The notes beneath the pieces are model-generated. The model saw nothing but the letters and a program-made list of their open reading frames with translations. It had not been told where the DNA came from and searched no databases. Position numbers and translations under genes: made by a program. Of a stretch of DNA of 64,000 nt, positions 15,201 to 28,547 are shown in pieces. Within the stretch, counting starts at the first letter, position 1, and each line of letters begins with the position of its first letter. This stretch comes from Sabellastarte sp. h YS-2021 (taxonomy: Eukaryota > Annelida > Polychaeta > Sabellida > Sabellidae), in contig OZ024929.1 of the NCBI GenBank assembly GCA_964017235.1, positions 107,989,793 to 108,053,792 on the forward strand, in the 5' to 3' direction.

Positions 15201-18200
15201 ATAGGCTACACAGAACTGGGAATTTGTGTGGCAGTCACAAATTCGTGGTAAAAGATATAATGCAAACGATGTTATATGATTATTAACTATAATTATAAAT
15301 AATGTTAATGTTTTTTTTTTGTTTTGTTTTTTTTAAATTTAGATTCGCTCATAGGATATAATGTAAAAAAATTAGAAATGAACTAATGTTGCTCATTAGT
15401 TAAAGCTCTATGCCAAATGTTACTATCTGGTATATAAAATTTTATCTTATAATATTTACGGGTCAAGATAAATGATCAAGATAAAAAACTGAAAATAAAA
15501 AGACTGGCAATCAACTAATTGATGTTGCTGTCTAGTAAAAGCTATGTTTTTCAGATGAGGCTAGTATATTTGTGTTATTAGAATATTAAATCAACAATGT
15601 CAATTTTGGTGATCACTGAACTTATTTTCTGAATACAAGGCATTGTTTTCTATAACCCTTGCAACATATTTAATTATATTACTGATAAACCAATGAAAAA
15701 AAAATTGACAAATTTATCCATGATTTAGAAGGTATGTATTGTTAATATTACTTAAAGTATAGACTTCTAATATTATACTTGGTTTGGAAGAAATGAGGGT
15801 GGCGGCACAGATGTGAACGATACAAACGGAAAAATGTTGAAAATTGGTTTCTGTTTTAAGGTTTAGTCTTTGGTCACATAAAATTTTTTTTCGATTTTTA
15901 ATTAATAATACAAGGCAGAATGCATCACATTTAAACCGTTGCACTATGATAACACCAGAAGTGCCAGACCACACCTGGCAAAATGCCATGAATGTGGGAA
16001 ATGAACTTGTTGGGGACGGGGTTGCTGACTGTACAGTTTTGAGTATAGCTGACTTTTTTCATGCCATAATGTGTGATGCAGGTACAAATTTGTTGGTTTT
16101 TACTTATTACTGTTTTTTGATTTGTTTTTCACACAGAGACAGGCTATTGTTGCTGATTGACGTATCAAACCTTTTGCACGACCTTTTGTTTCACTATGCT
16201 ATATTTTCCAAAAATGGGAGTAAACATTGGGATACACATAATGCTGATGTAAATCTAATGTTTAAAAAGCCTTGTAAAAATGGCTGATACACTTAAAGTA
16301 TTAAGCATGAATGTCAGGGGTTTGTCTAATAGACAAAAAAGACAGGATGTCTTTCACTGGCTACAGTCAAAGAAAATGTCAATCTACTGTCTAGTAGATG
16401 TACATGCAGATGAGGAGCACCATCAAAATTTTAAACATGACTGGGGCTCTGAATGCATTTTCAGTTCTTACTCTTCAGTAAGCCGAGGGGTTGCTATTCT
16501 ATTCAGTGAGAGTGTTGAGTACAGTATTTTAGAAGTTGAAAAAGACACCATAGGAAATTTATTGTTAGTAAAGCTAAATATTTCTGGAGCATTTACCTTC
16601 TTGTTGGGGGTCCTATATGGACCAAACAGAGATGAACCAGAATTTTATAATGACCTTATTGTCAAACTGTCAGAAAAAGAAAACCTGCCGTTAATAACCT
16701 GTGGAGATTTTAATTTAGTTCAGGACTTTAGTTTAGACACCTATGGCTACATCAGGGAAAATAATATTAAAGCAAAGGCGAAGGTAATGGAAATGCAGTC
16801 AGTACTAGATTTAGAAGATGTTTGGCGTGTGAATAATGAAAATAAAAGAATTTACACATGGTCTAGTAGTAAGGCTCCACGGCAAATGGCAAGATTAGAC
16901 TACTTTTTTACAACCTCTGACATCCACTCAAAGCTCAAATCAACTGCAATCACTCCCGGATATAGAACTGATCATTCAGCTTTAACTTTGGAAATACAGT
17001 TACATGATATAAAACGTGGTAAAGGCTTCTGGAAATTTAATACATCCCTTCTCCGTGATGCAGAGTATGTAAGTTTGGTTAAAAATACAATTGAAAATAC
17101 TGTGAGAACATACTCTAATGACACTGGATCTAAGGACCGATTTGGTTACAATCTTTCAACTGGTTACCAAACTCTATTCGAGATGATAAAACTAAATATA
17201 AGAGGTCAAACAATTGCTTTCAGCTCTAAAAAAGCCAGAGAAAGGAACAAAATTGATGCAAATCTTGAGGAAAAAATAGCAATTTTGGAAAAATCTTTAC
17301 TAGAACTCTGTAATGTTGGGGACACAGCAAAAACATCCCAGTTACAAAATGAATTAGAGCAGGCAAAATTGCAATTAATAAAAGTACGTGAACCATTAGT
17401 AAAAGCTGCCATTTTAAGATCAAAGTGTCAGTATTATGAAGAAGGGGAGAAATCAACAAAGTTCTTTTGCAATTTGGAAAAACGCAACTACATTAGTAAG
17501 ACAATTTATAAGCTTAATGTCAATGGGGAAATAATCACCTCTCCAATAGATATACTAACAGAACAGAAAAAATTTTACAAGCATATTTATAGCTCAAGAG
17601 TTCCCCATTCTGAAACCAATAACTAGGGCTGTAATCATTAGTGATTTCTGTAGATCGAGGATCGACTGTTAGATGCGAGTTGAACTCGAGTTGAACTCGA
17701 GTAAATGACACAAATATAAATAAAATAACAATGTCCAAATATTGTAATTAAGGGATCCGCCATTACGTACAGATCTATATGAGCACTTTATGGAACAGCC
17801 ACGTAAATCAGGGAAATAAAAAAACGACCATTGCTCATTGATTTTTACGTCTTTGTGGTTAAAAAAATTGCAAAAGTGGTAGTTTGTAACAAGATTAGTA
17901 TATCATTATATATTTCTTAAAAACTCGAGTTTAAATTGCGTAAACCGATGTGATCCCCAAATATCGCCCATCGAGTTACGACTCGAGTTTCGGTCAACTC
18001 GTTACAGCACTACCAATAACCAAAGGTTTTTGGAAAATGATGGTAGTGTTATACCTTTGACTGATGATGAAAAAGTGTGAAGGTCCTGTCACCGAACAAG
18101 AGGCAAAAAGTGTAATAAAAGATATGAAAAACAACAAAAGCCCTGGGACAGATGGGTTTCCCGTAGAATTTTATAAATTTTTTTGGTTAGACATTGGAAA

Positions 18201-21200
18201 GCTATTAATAAACAGTTTGAATGAATCGTTTGATAAGGGTCACCTTTCTCTTACTCAGAGACAAAGTATTATCACCTGTATACCAAAGGGCAACAAACCC
18301 AGAGAATTTATGAACAACAAAAGGCCAATTTCACTTTTGAACATCGATTATAAGATTTTATCTGGTATTCTTGCCCACAGATTAAACAAGAGGAGAGTGC
18401 CCGTGAACGGGCACTGTGTCAGCTGACTGAATGTTTTTGATTTGTGATGGTGATAATGAGAGGAAAGCATAATTATCAGGGAAAGGGCTGTACAGAAATA
18501 CAGTAAATGGTAACTGAACAGCATGTTCGAAAGATATTCCGAAGCTGACAGAAAAAAAGGACAAAAAAGTTGTGCCCTGCAAATGGTATTATGAAATAAA
18601 GTAACAAGGTAATTGTTTAAGTGTAAAAAGTAGGTTAAAAATATTTAAAGAAATACTATAAATGCAATATCCTCGTTCCACCATGAAGAAGGGGTCCAAA
18701 GGTCAAATCTGACCATACCAAAAGATTCCCAGCCAAAGAATTTAGGATGGTTTACCATCCCAAACCTCTCGGACCAATAATATGTGAGTCATAGGCACTT
18801 TTTAAGTTTGACTATCCTTGTTTGACCTTGACGGAGGGGTCCAAGGTCAAATCCGACCACACAAAAATTCCCAGCCCATGATTTCCTGTAGCTTGTTTAC
18901 TATCCCAAACCTGTAGGACCAATAATAAGTGAGTTCTAAGCAGTTGTAAGTTTGGCTATCCTCAATTGACCTTGAAGGAGGGGTCCCAGGTCAAATCTGA
19001 CCACACCAAAAGAATCCCAGCCCATGATTTCCTATATGTTGGTTTACCATCCCAAACCTCCAAGACCAATAATACGCGAGTTATAAGCACTTTAAGTCTG
19101 GCTATCTTCGTTTGACCTGAAAGGAGGGGTCTAAGGTGAAATCTGACCACACCAAAAGATTCCCAGCCCATGATTTTCTATAGGTTGGTTTTCCATTCCA
19201 AACCTCTAGCACCAATAATAAGCGAGTTATAAGCACTTTTAAGTTTGGCTATCCTCATTTGACCTTGAAGGAGGGGTCCAAGGTGAAATCCGACCACACC
19301 AAAAAATTCCCAGCTCATGATTTTCTATAGGTTGGTTTTCATTCCAAACCTCTAGGACCAATAATAAGCGAGTTATAAGCACTTTTATGTTTGGCTATCC
19401 TCATTTGACCTTGAAGGAGGGTTCCAAGGTCAAATCGGACCATATTAACAGATTCCCAGCCCATGATTTCCTACAGGTTGGATACAATGATTTACTCAAC
19501 AGTGAGAACCTGAAAGAAGCTATTGCTCAGCTATCCCATGACATAGAGGTCTGCAATTTCACTATGTTATAGCTGACCAAAACGTCTGTGAATAACATAT
19601 TTAACAAAATACTCTAAATGTAATAGTTTTCAAGTTACTACTGATTTACTCAAGAGTGAGAACCTCAAAGTAACTATTACTCAGCTATGCAATGAGCTAC
19701 AGGTCTGAATTTTTGCTCTGTTATAGCTGACCTAAAAGTAGGTGAACAACATATTTAAGCAAAATACTGTAAATGCAATAGTTTTCAAGTTACAACTGAT
19801 TTACTCAATAGTGAGAACCTGAAAATAGCTATTGCTCCGCTATGCCATGAGCTATAGGTCTGTAATTTCACTATGTTATAGCTAACCCAAAAGTAGGTGA
19901 ACAATATATTTTAACAAAATACTCCAAATGCAATATTTTTCAAGTTATAGCCGATTTACTCAACAGTCAGTGCCTGAGAATAGCTATTGCTCAGTTGTGC
20001 CATGAGCTACAGGTCTGTAATTTCACTATGTTATAGCTGACCCAAAAGTAGCTGAATAACATATTTGCACAAATTTCCGTAAAGGCAATAGTTTTCCAAT
20101 TACAACTGATTTACTCAACAGTGAGAACTTCAAAGTAGCTATTACTCAGCTATGCAATGAGCCACAGGTCTGGAACTTCACTATGTTATAGCTGACCCCA
20201 AAATAGGTGAATAACATATTGCAACAAAATACTCTAAATGCAATAGTTTCCAAGTTATAAGCGATTTACTCAACAGTGATAACCTCAAAGTAGCTATTAC
20301 TCAGCTATGCCATGAGCTACAGGTCTGAAATTTTACTATGTTATAGCTGACCCAAAAGTAGGTGAACAACATATTTAAGCAAAATACTGTACATGCAATA
20401 GCTTTCAAGTTACAACTGATTTACTCAATAGTGATGACCTAAAAGTAGCTATTACTCAGCTATGCCATGAGCTACAGGTCTGAAATTTTACTATGTTATA
20501 GCTGACCCAAAAGTAGCTGAATAACATATTTATACTAAATTCTCTAAATGCAATAGTTTTGCAATTACAACTGATTTACTCAATAGTGAGAACTTCAAAG
20601 TAGCTATTACTAAGCTGTGCCATGACCTACAGATCTGAAATTTCACTATGTTATAGCTGGCCCAAAAGTAGCTGAATAACATATTTATACGAAATTCTCT
20701 AAATGCAATAGTTTTGCAATTACAACTGATTTACTCAATAGTGAGAACCTCAAAGTAGTTATTACTCAGCTATGCAATGAGCTACAGGTCTGAAATTTTA
20801 CTATGTTATAGCTGACCCAAAAGTAGGTGAACAACATATTCAAGCAAAATACTGTAAATGCAATAGTTTTCAAGTTACAACTGATTTACTCAATAGTGAT
20901 GACCTAAAAGTAGCTATTACTCAGCTATGCCATGAGCTACAGGTCTGAAATTTTACTATGTTATAGCTGACCCAAAAGTAACTGAATAACATATTTATAC
21001 GAAATTCTCTAAATGCAATAGTTTTCCAATTACAACTGATTTACTCAATAGTGAGAACTTTAAAGTAGCTATTACTCAGCTATGCCATGACCTACAGATC
21101 TGAAATTTCACTATGTTATAGCTGGCCCAAAAGTAGCTGAATAACATATTTATACGAAATTCTCTAAATGCAATAGGTTTTAAGTTACAAGTGATTTACT

Positions 21201-24200
21201 CAATAGTGAGAACTTCAAAGTAGCTATTACTCAGCTATGCAATGAGCCACAGATCTGAAACTTCACTATGTTATAGCTGATCCCAAAATAGGTGAATAAC
21301 ATAGTGAAACAAAATACTGTAAATGCAATAGTTTCCAAGTTATAAGCGATTTACTCAACAGTGATAACCTAAAAGTAGCTATTATTCAGCTATGCCATGA
21401 GCTACAGGTCTGAAATTTTACTATGTTATAGCTGACCCAAAAGTAGCTGAATAACATATTTATACGAAATTCTCTAAATGCAATAGTTTTGAAGTTATAA
21501 GCGATTTACTCAACAGTGATAACCTAAAAGTAGCTATTACTCAGCTATGCCATGAGCTACAGGTCTAAAATTTTACTATGTTATAGCTGACCCAAAAGTA
21601 GCTGAATAACATATTTATACGAAATTCTCTAAATGCAATAGTTTTTAAGTTACAAGTGATTTTACTCATGATGGAAGTTACTGAAAAGCCCAAAAGTAGC
21701 TATTACTCACTTAGCTATTGAGACAGGCACCCAACTTACTCACCATATTGTAGCTATGAAAAAAGTAGCTGAATAACATATTTTAACAAAATGCTCTAAA
21801 TGCAACACTTTTCAAGTTATAAATGATTTTGTGCATGATTTCATGAATTTTAATGCATTAAAAAATTATTAAAAAAATTTATTAAAAAAAAAGTAAGACA
21901 GATCCAGGTCTCATACTCGCACAAGAGAATCTACCTGTGGCCTAGTACATATATGCAAGATATGAGAGAAATCCCTGCAATAGTCACTGAGAAAATTGTG
22001 ATTAAGTGTTGAAATTTTCACACTTTTGGTGGGGGTACCCCCCTTGTAATGTCTCTAGCAAACAGACGAACAGACAGATTTGCATGCCTTGAACAATTTT
22101 TCATCCTCGATAGATAAGGTATCTTTTAAAAAAAACAGCACGTCTCTAGGCCTTGTAGTTTTGGAGGAGAAGTTGTTCACGCGGACGCGTACGCGGATGC
22201 GTACGCCCACGCCGCAGAGTGACGACATAATGTCAGCTGACTGACAAGTCAGCTGACATAAAAATGTACTTCCAAAAGTTATTGGGGACACACAGAAAGG
22301 TTTTTTGAAAAATCGATACATTGGAGAAAATATACGCCTGGTGTATGACATCATGTCAGAACTAAATGTACAAAATAGAAAGGGTCTTCTCCTCCTGTTA
22401 GACTTTGAAAAGGCATTTGATTCTTTAGAATGGCACTATATAAAAAACGTACTACAAAAGTACAATTTTGGTAAAAGTTTTATCACTTGGTTTAATACAC
22501 TCTACTCAGGAGCATGTAGTTGTGTAATAAACAATGGTATCTTTTCTGAATTTTTTGAACTAGAAAGAGGATGTCGTCAGGGTGATCCACTGAGTCCTTA
22601 TATCTTCATCCTGGTTATAGAACCTTTAGCCAGGGCAATTTTAATGGAAAATGACATTACAGGAATTATGTTATGGGATAAAATGTTTAAAGTTGGACAA
22701 TATGCTGATGACACCTTTTTATTACTTGATGGGACAGAAAAATCTTTGAATTCTAGTTTAGACTTATTCAATAGCTTTTATAAATGTTCTGGCCTAAAGT
22801 TAAATTTTGACAAGACCTCAGCAGTTTGGCTCGGGACAATGAAAGGGTCAAAAGAAATTCTTTGCCCTGAACTCAATCTTTCATGGACAGATACATTTAT
22901 GTTATTGGGAATCTCTTTTCACACCGACCCTGAGACAATGACCGAGTTGAATTACAATGCAAAGGTCACTGCAATTGAAAAAATTCTTCAAAGTTATGGA
23001 AAACGTAGGCTGTCACTTATTGGAAAAATCACAGTCATTAAAACACTTGCTATTCCAAAATTAGTTTATGCAATGAAAGTTCTCCCATCACCAAGTAAGG
23101 GAATTATTGATAGACTCAATAAACTCTTTAAATCATTTATCTGGAAGGAAGGTAAACCTAGAATAATACTGTCACAATTAGAGCAAGATATTTCCAATGG
23201 AGGACTAAGGTTGACAAATATAAGCTTTTTGAATAATGCCCTCAAAATATCTTGGATTCCGGATGTAATTAAAGGAAACAAGAGTTTGGGATATATATTC
23301 CAGAATATTGTTAATTATGACAAACATTCCATATGGTTTTTAGATACATGTTCCCTGCAAAAATTTCTGTCAAGAGTTAATAATTCTTTTTGGAGTGATG
23401 TGTTGAAGGCATGGAGATTATATAAGATTATTTTTGAAAAGGATATTAATGTAAGAACATATCCATTATGGGACACATACTTTTTGACAAATACAAACAT
23501 AACTACCAGGAAACTAGAATTCCAAAGTAGAAACATTAATATATTAAACGATTTGTTGCATGAATCTGGTAGAGTGATGGGTTTTGAGGATTTTAAATCA
23601 ACTTTTGACTTAAACATAAACTTTGTGGACTTTTACTCTCTTACACACTGTCTTCCAAGATCATGGAGAGAGGATATTGTCCGAAATCCAGTTAAACTAA
23701 GAGGTAATGAAATTAGTCAACCTGTTGTAACAGATTTGCTCCAAATGAAGAAATGTTGCAAAGGGACATATTGGAAATTTATTGACACAGTCAGTGTGAA
23801 ACGGAACCATAGGTCTAAATGGTCAGAAAGTCTACAAACCCCTATTTCTGAAGAGGTTATGTCAGAATATTATTCATTAAATTTCCAATGTACTGTGGAG
23901 ACCAGATTAAGGAGCTTTCAGTACAAAATATTACAACGTATTTTGACAACTAATAAGTTTTTAAATATTTGTAAAATAAATGACAATCTTTGTTATTTTT
24001 GTAATAATGAAATTGAAACTCTTGAGCATTTATTCTGGCTGTGTCCTGTGACAAATAATTTCTGGAAGGAAGTTACTGTTGTTTTGAAACCATACATTGA
24101 TCTCAATGGATTACTTTGCACAACTACAGTACTCCTAGGTATCAGATCAAAAGAAAATTCTAGAATTTTGAATCACTTACTCAATTTGATAAAGAATTAT

Positions 24201-24846
24201 ATATACTTAATAAAATGTGTTGGTCAAAATTTGTCAATTTCAGGTGTAATTGAGAAGATAAGGAGCACATACAAAATAGAAAAAAACATTGTTATACAAT
24301 TTCAAAAGAATAAGGAAATCATGGAAAGTAAATGGAACCTTTTGATGCCATTATTAGAATAACAATAAAGCTAATAACCAACAATTTCATAATGCAACAC
24401 TAGCCTGTAGATGTTTGGTACAATGTCTTGCCTTTTAATGAAAGTTTTGTACACTCAGTGTCCCCCCCCCCCCCCCCCCCCCCCAACTAGTTCAATTTTT
24501 TTTTTTTTTTTTTTTTTTTATGTATATATATGTGTGTATGAAAAATGCAGTTTTTCAATGGAATGTAATTAGTTACTATACACAGCTAACAGTATTGAAA
24601 ATATTAATGTAACATCAAAAAATTTAGAAAATAATTTTATGTGTAAAGCGTAGTAAATTCAAGTAATCATTTATGTATGTAACCCTGTTTGAATTTAAAA
24701 CCAGTGTACCTGTGTATAATAATCATACTGCGTTATGATTGAAATTGTTAAATCATACCCCTGATGGGGGGTTTTGCCGCCCTCGCCCCCCAGGGAACCT
24801 TTGATGTCAACATGTAAAAAAAGGGTGAATAAAATGCATTGAAACT

Positions 24847-24883
<37 letters not shown>

Positions 24884-27800
24884 CCAGGAGGGGATACCTC
24901 TTCTGCCCTTGGGTCTGTCCCTATGGAAACTATCCAAGAGACGGGTGAGATTTTCATCTTTGCTGATGTTGAGAGTTGAATTTCCCAGTTTATCAGCAAT
25001 GGCAGACCTGTAGCCATCAATGGTGCTGGGCTGTAATTTCCTTTCCTCAAAAAGGTACATAAGGAAATCAGCAACTGAATTTACAGGAGGTGCCCTGAAG
25101 TCCACCTGATTTGTGATGCACCACTTTGTAAAAATGGCCCACTTTGCCTCATAGACGGATCTGGTTGATCCTCTTTGAGGAGCCTCAATTCTTGTTGCCA
25201 CCGCCTCAGAGAAACCCTGCTCCTTGATAGCTGTGGCTCTAGGAGCCATGCATGGAGATTTAGGTTTGTCAGACTCCTGTGAGGGGTCTGATTGAAGGGT
25301 TGAGTCAGTAGGTTTGGCAGTTGAGGCAAGAGCAATGGGATCTGGCTGGACATTTCCACTAGGTCCCAAAACCATGTCATGTTGGGCCACCCTGGGGCAA
25401 TAATGATCAGCCTCCGGTATGGGGAGTCCTGCAACTTCACCACTTTGCCCAATATGGCTGTCGGTGGGAAGGCGTATGCGTCCAGATCTTCCCATGACAA
25501 ACTGAGTGCATCCACTGCAGTGGCCATGGGATCCGGAACTGGTGATACGAACAGGGGCACCTTGTTGTTGAATCTTGTAGCAAAGAAATCTATCTGAGGC
25601 CGGTGCCACCTGCTGCACAGGGCTTGAAAAACCTCTGGAAGGAGGGAACATTCTGTTTGAATAGTCTGTCCCAATCTGGACAGTTTGTCTGCCACTACAT
25701 TTAGGCGGCCGGGAATGTGTCGGGCCTTCAGAGTCACTTGCTTCCGGGAGCACCAGGTCAAGATTCTCCAAAGTAGGGCACAAAGTGGGCCCGACCTCAT
25801 GCCTCCCTTCTTGTTGATGTAGGCCACTACTGTGGTGTTGTCGGTTGCTACCAGAACCATTTTTCCCATGCATAGCTCTTGGAACTCTTTTAGAGCCAGA
25901 AGGACTGCTTTTAGTTCCAAGTAATTTATATGCAGTTTGCTTTCCGGTAGTGACCAGGTTCCTCTGGCAATGAACTCATTTAAGTGAACGTCCCATCCTT
26001 CTTTTGATGCGTCTGTAAAGATTTGCAGAGCATGTTGCATGGGGTGTAATGGTTGGCCGGTGAGGACATTGTCTTCCTTCAGCCACCATTGCAAATGAGG
26101 ATGTAGAGATCTGGGTAGAGGGACCCTTTTTTCCCGGGATTCCGGTATTCTCCAATTGCTTTTGAGATGCCATTGGATGGGCCTCATGTGTAGTCTGCCC
26201 AGGTGAACTTGTTTTTCTGTGGCTGTTAGTAGACCTATCAGGGACATAAATTCCCTTACCGAGCAGGCCGGTAGGGAGATCAGAGCCAGTATCTTGTCCT
26301 GAAGGTTTTGCCACCGGTCCGGTGTCGGTCGGACCCGACCGGACTGGAGGTCGAATTGGTAACCTACGAAGTTGAAAATTTGCTTGGGTTCCAGCTCCGA
26401 CTTTTCTACATTCACCAGCCAACCTAAACTTCGGCACATTTTTGTTAGGACCTGTGTATGCTGGAGACAGACCTGGTGGGATGAGGTCCTCACCAACCAG
26501 TCGTCTAGGTACTGGTGGATCCTTATACCGTTGCGAATGGCCATCAGCTTCACCTCCTTTGCTATAATAGTAAACTCCATGGGAGCTGTCGACAGACCGA
26601 ACGGCAGTGCTTTGAGCTGGTAGGTCTGCCCCTGGATATGAAATCTGAGGTACTTCCTGGACTGTTCCTGTATTGGAATGTGGAAGTACGCGTCCTTGAA
26701 GTCTATGGAGGTTACCCATTCTCCCTTTTTGAGAGATGTTCTGATGGTTTCCGGTGTCTCCATCTTGAATTTTTCGGTCTTGAGGAAAAAATTCAGATTG
26801 CTTAGGTCTAAGATCGGTCTCCACTTGTTGTCGGGTTTTGGGACTAGGAATAGTCGGTTGAAGAAACCTAGTGAGACCTTTTTGTGAACTAGTTCTATGG
26901 CATTCTTGTCCATAAGCTGATGTAATGCCTCTAACAGTTTGAGATTTCTGTGAGGATTGCCATAGCGGCTTATGACTGTGGGGGTTCTTGACAAGTTCGG
27001 CCAAATCCGAAAGGGAAGGGTGTAACCCTCCTTCAAGATTTGAACCACTTTCGATCCGGCACCCAGATCTAACCAGTTTTTCCAAAACTTTTGAAGTCTG
27101 GCCCCTACAGGCAGATTTGTGACAACATTTGGAGCATTTAAGACAGGATTTACATAAGACAATGGAATGACACAAGAAACACTTTTCACAGGTTTTAATA
27201 TATCTTTCTTGTAAGAAAACCTGCTGCCCCGGGACTTATTTCGTTCTTTTGAGAATGCCCGGGAGCAGTATGAGCAAAATGAACAACATCTAGCTTTGCA
27301 TTTAAACAAGTGTCTAATGTCTTTCCTGTAGGGCTCCCGGTCAGCAGCAGAGGCTTCAATTGTGTTACACATTGATTGTCATTTACGCTGCTGCTGACCC
27401 TTGGCCGGTCGGGATGAGTACTGGTGCCTGTCCTTCTGTTTCCTACGCTGAGTGTGGGACAGATTCTTCCAAGCCGGCCTCTCTTGGCGACCTTCAGTCT
27501 TGGAGTCCTGCCTCTCATAGGGGTGATATCTCCTTCCCTTGTAAACTGAACTGGACCGACCCTTATCGAAACCAGTAATGTCTTCCTCCGCCCTCTTAAC
27601 AACACTGTCCGGGAACAAGGTGTCCAACTGGAGAGGGGTGGTACGTAAGGCATGTAGAGTGTCAGCTTTTACACCGGCCTTGAGGTAAGCTAAGTAGGAA
27701 TCGCGTCTAAGCAAGGTGGTGTTGGCCATATTAACAAAGACAAACTCGGTCAAGTGTTCCATGGAATTCGCCATGGCCTGGCACACACTAGAATTAAACT

Positions 27801-28508
27801 CTTGGAGAAATTGGAGTTCATCCACTGCCGCTGACACTTTGGTTGCTGTCTTTCCCTTGGATTCAACTCTGATGGCTTTTAACTGAGAGTTCATATTCTC
27901 CTGGATTTTCAGCAGACACCAGCTAAAACTGGCTGCATGATTGCAAATTACGGTGGATTCGCGTGCAGACCTCTCCCACTTGCGCAGACTTTCTTGAGAG
28001 ATAGGGCGTGACATGGGAGGAGAACTAGCAATGCCGGCCTGTCGAGCTATCCTGAGATAGGTGCTGTTGAGTCTTGAAGCTCCAGTATGCCAAGAGAAGA
28101 CAGTTTGGTCAGAGTCCTTCTTAGGGTTCGGATGAAAACCGTACCACTTTTGCTGCGACTTAGAGGGGCAAACAAACTGATTCCTCAAAAGTCCTGCTGC
28201 CTCAGAAGTGCGGGTGGGATATCCCTGGGCCAGTGTAATGTTCAGTTTGGCCATCTTCCGACATAGCCATTCGTCAGTCGGTAGGTTGACAGAGGTCTTT
28301 CCCGGGGTGTGTAACTTGGGGCCCGCGAACGGGTTATCCTCTGAGGTAGTAGCACCGGAATCTGTGTCCGGTATGTGATGCCAACCCATATAAGATCTGA
28401 TCCCCCGAATGGTTTCACGGTAAGATTGTTCTTCGGACAAAGACTGTTCCTGATCAGATAGGTTAGCTTCCTGATCGTCCGACAGTTCACCTTCTTCCGG
28501 TAGGATGT

Positions 28509-28547
<39 letters not shown>

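Larger units (their letters stand above)
18391..22265. mobile_element. Non-autonomous element with terminal hairpin and two minisatellites
   Basis: The left end has the hairpin GTGCCCG-TGAA-CGGGCAC followed by TGTCAGCTGAC. The right end carries GTCAGCTGAC twice and then ATAAAAA. Between them are a 146 bp array and a 155 bp array. A near-identical element occurs at 42616-45645. No TSD is evident, and the LINE frame resumes at 22266. A terminal hairpin without TSD suggests a Helitron-like element. Bivalve pearl elements, with tandem core repeats, are another comparison. No Rep/helicase is present. Confidence 0.6.
14053..24878 (+). mobile_element. L1/Tx1-like LINE inserted in the DIRS recombinase
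   Basis: The insert is flanked by AAGTTCCA at 14045-14052 and 24879-24886. It ends in an A32 run (24849-24880) 15 nt after AATAAA at 24828. It has a 1.8-2.2 kb 5' region, an EN-RT ORF2 and a 3' UTR with a 23-C tract (24462-24484). A 389 bp hAT-like MITE and a minisatellite element of about 3.9 kb lie inside ORF2, so the LINE itself is about 6.5 kb. Confidence 0.88.

Noticed and set aside
18382-18582. Frames reading through the start of the minisatellite element
   Set aside because: They run from LINE coding sequence into inserted non-coding DNA.
25976-27175. 399-codon minus-strand frame overlapping the DIRS RT gene
   Set aside because: It is a different frame of the same strand without RT motifs. 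The 763-codon frame carries them all.
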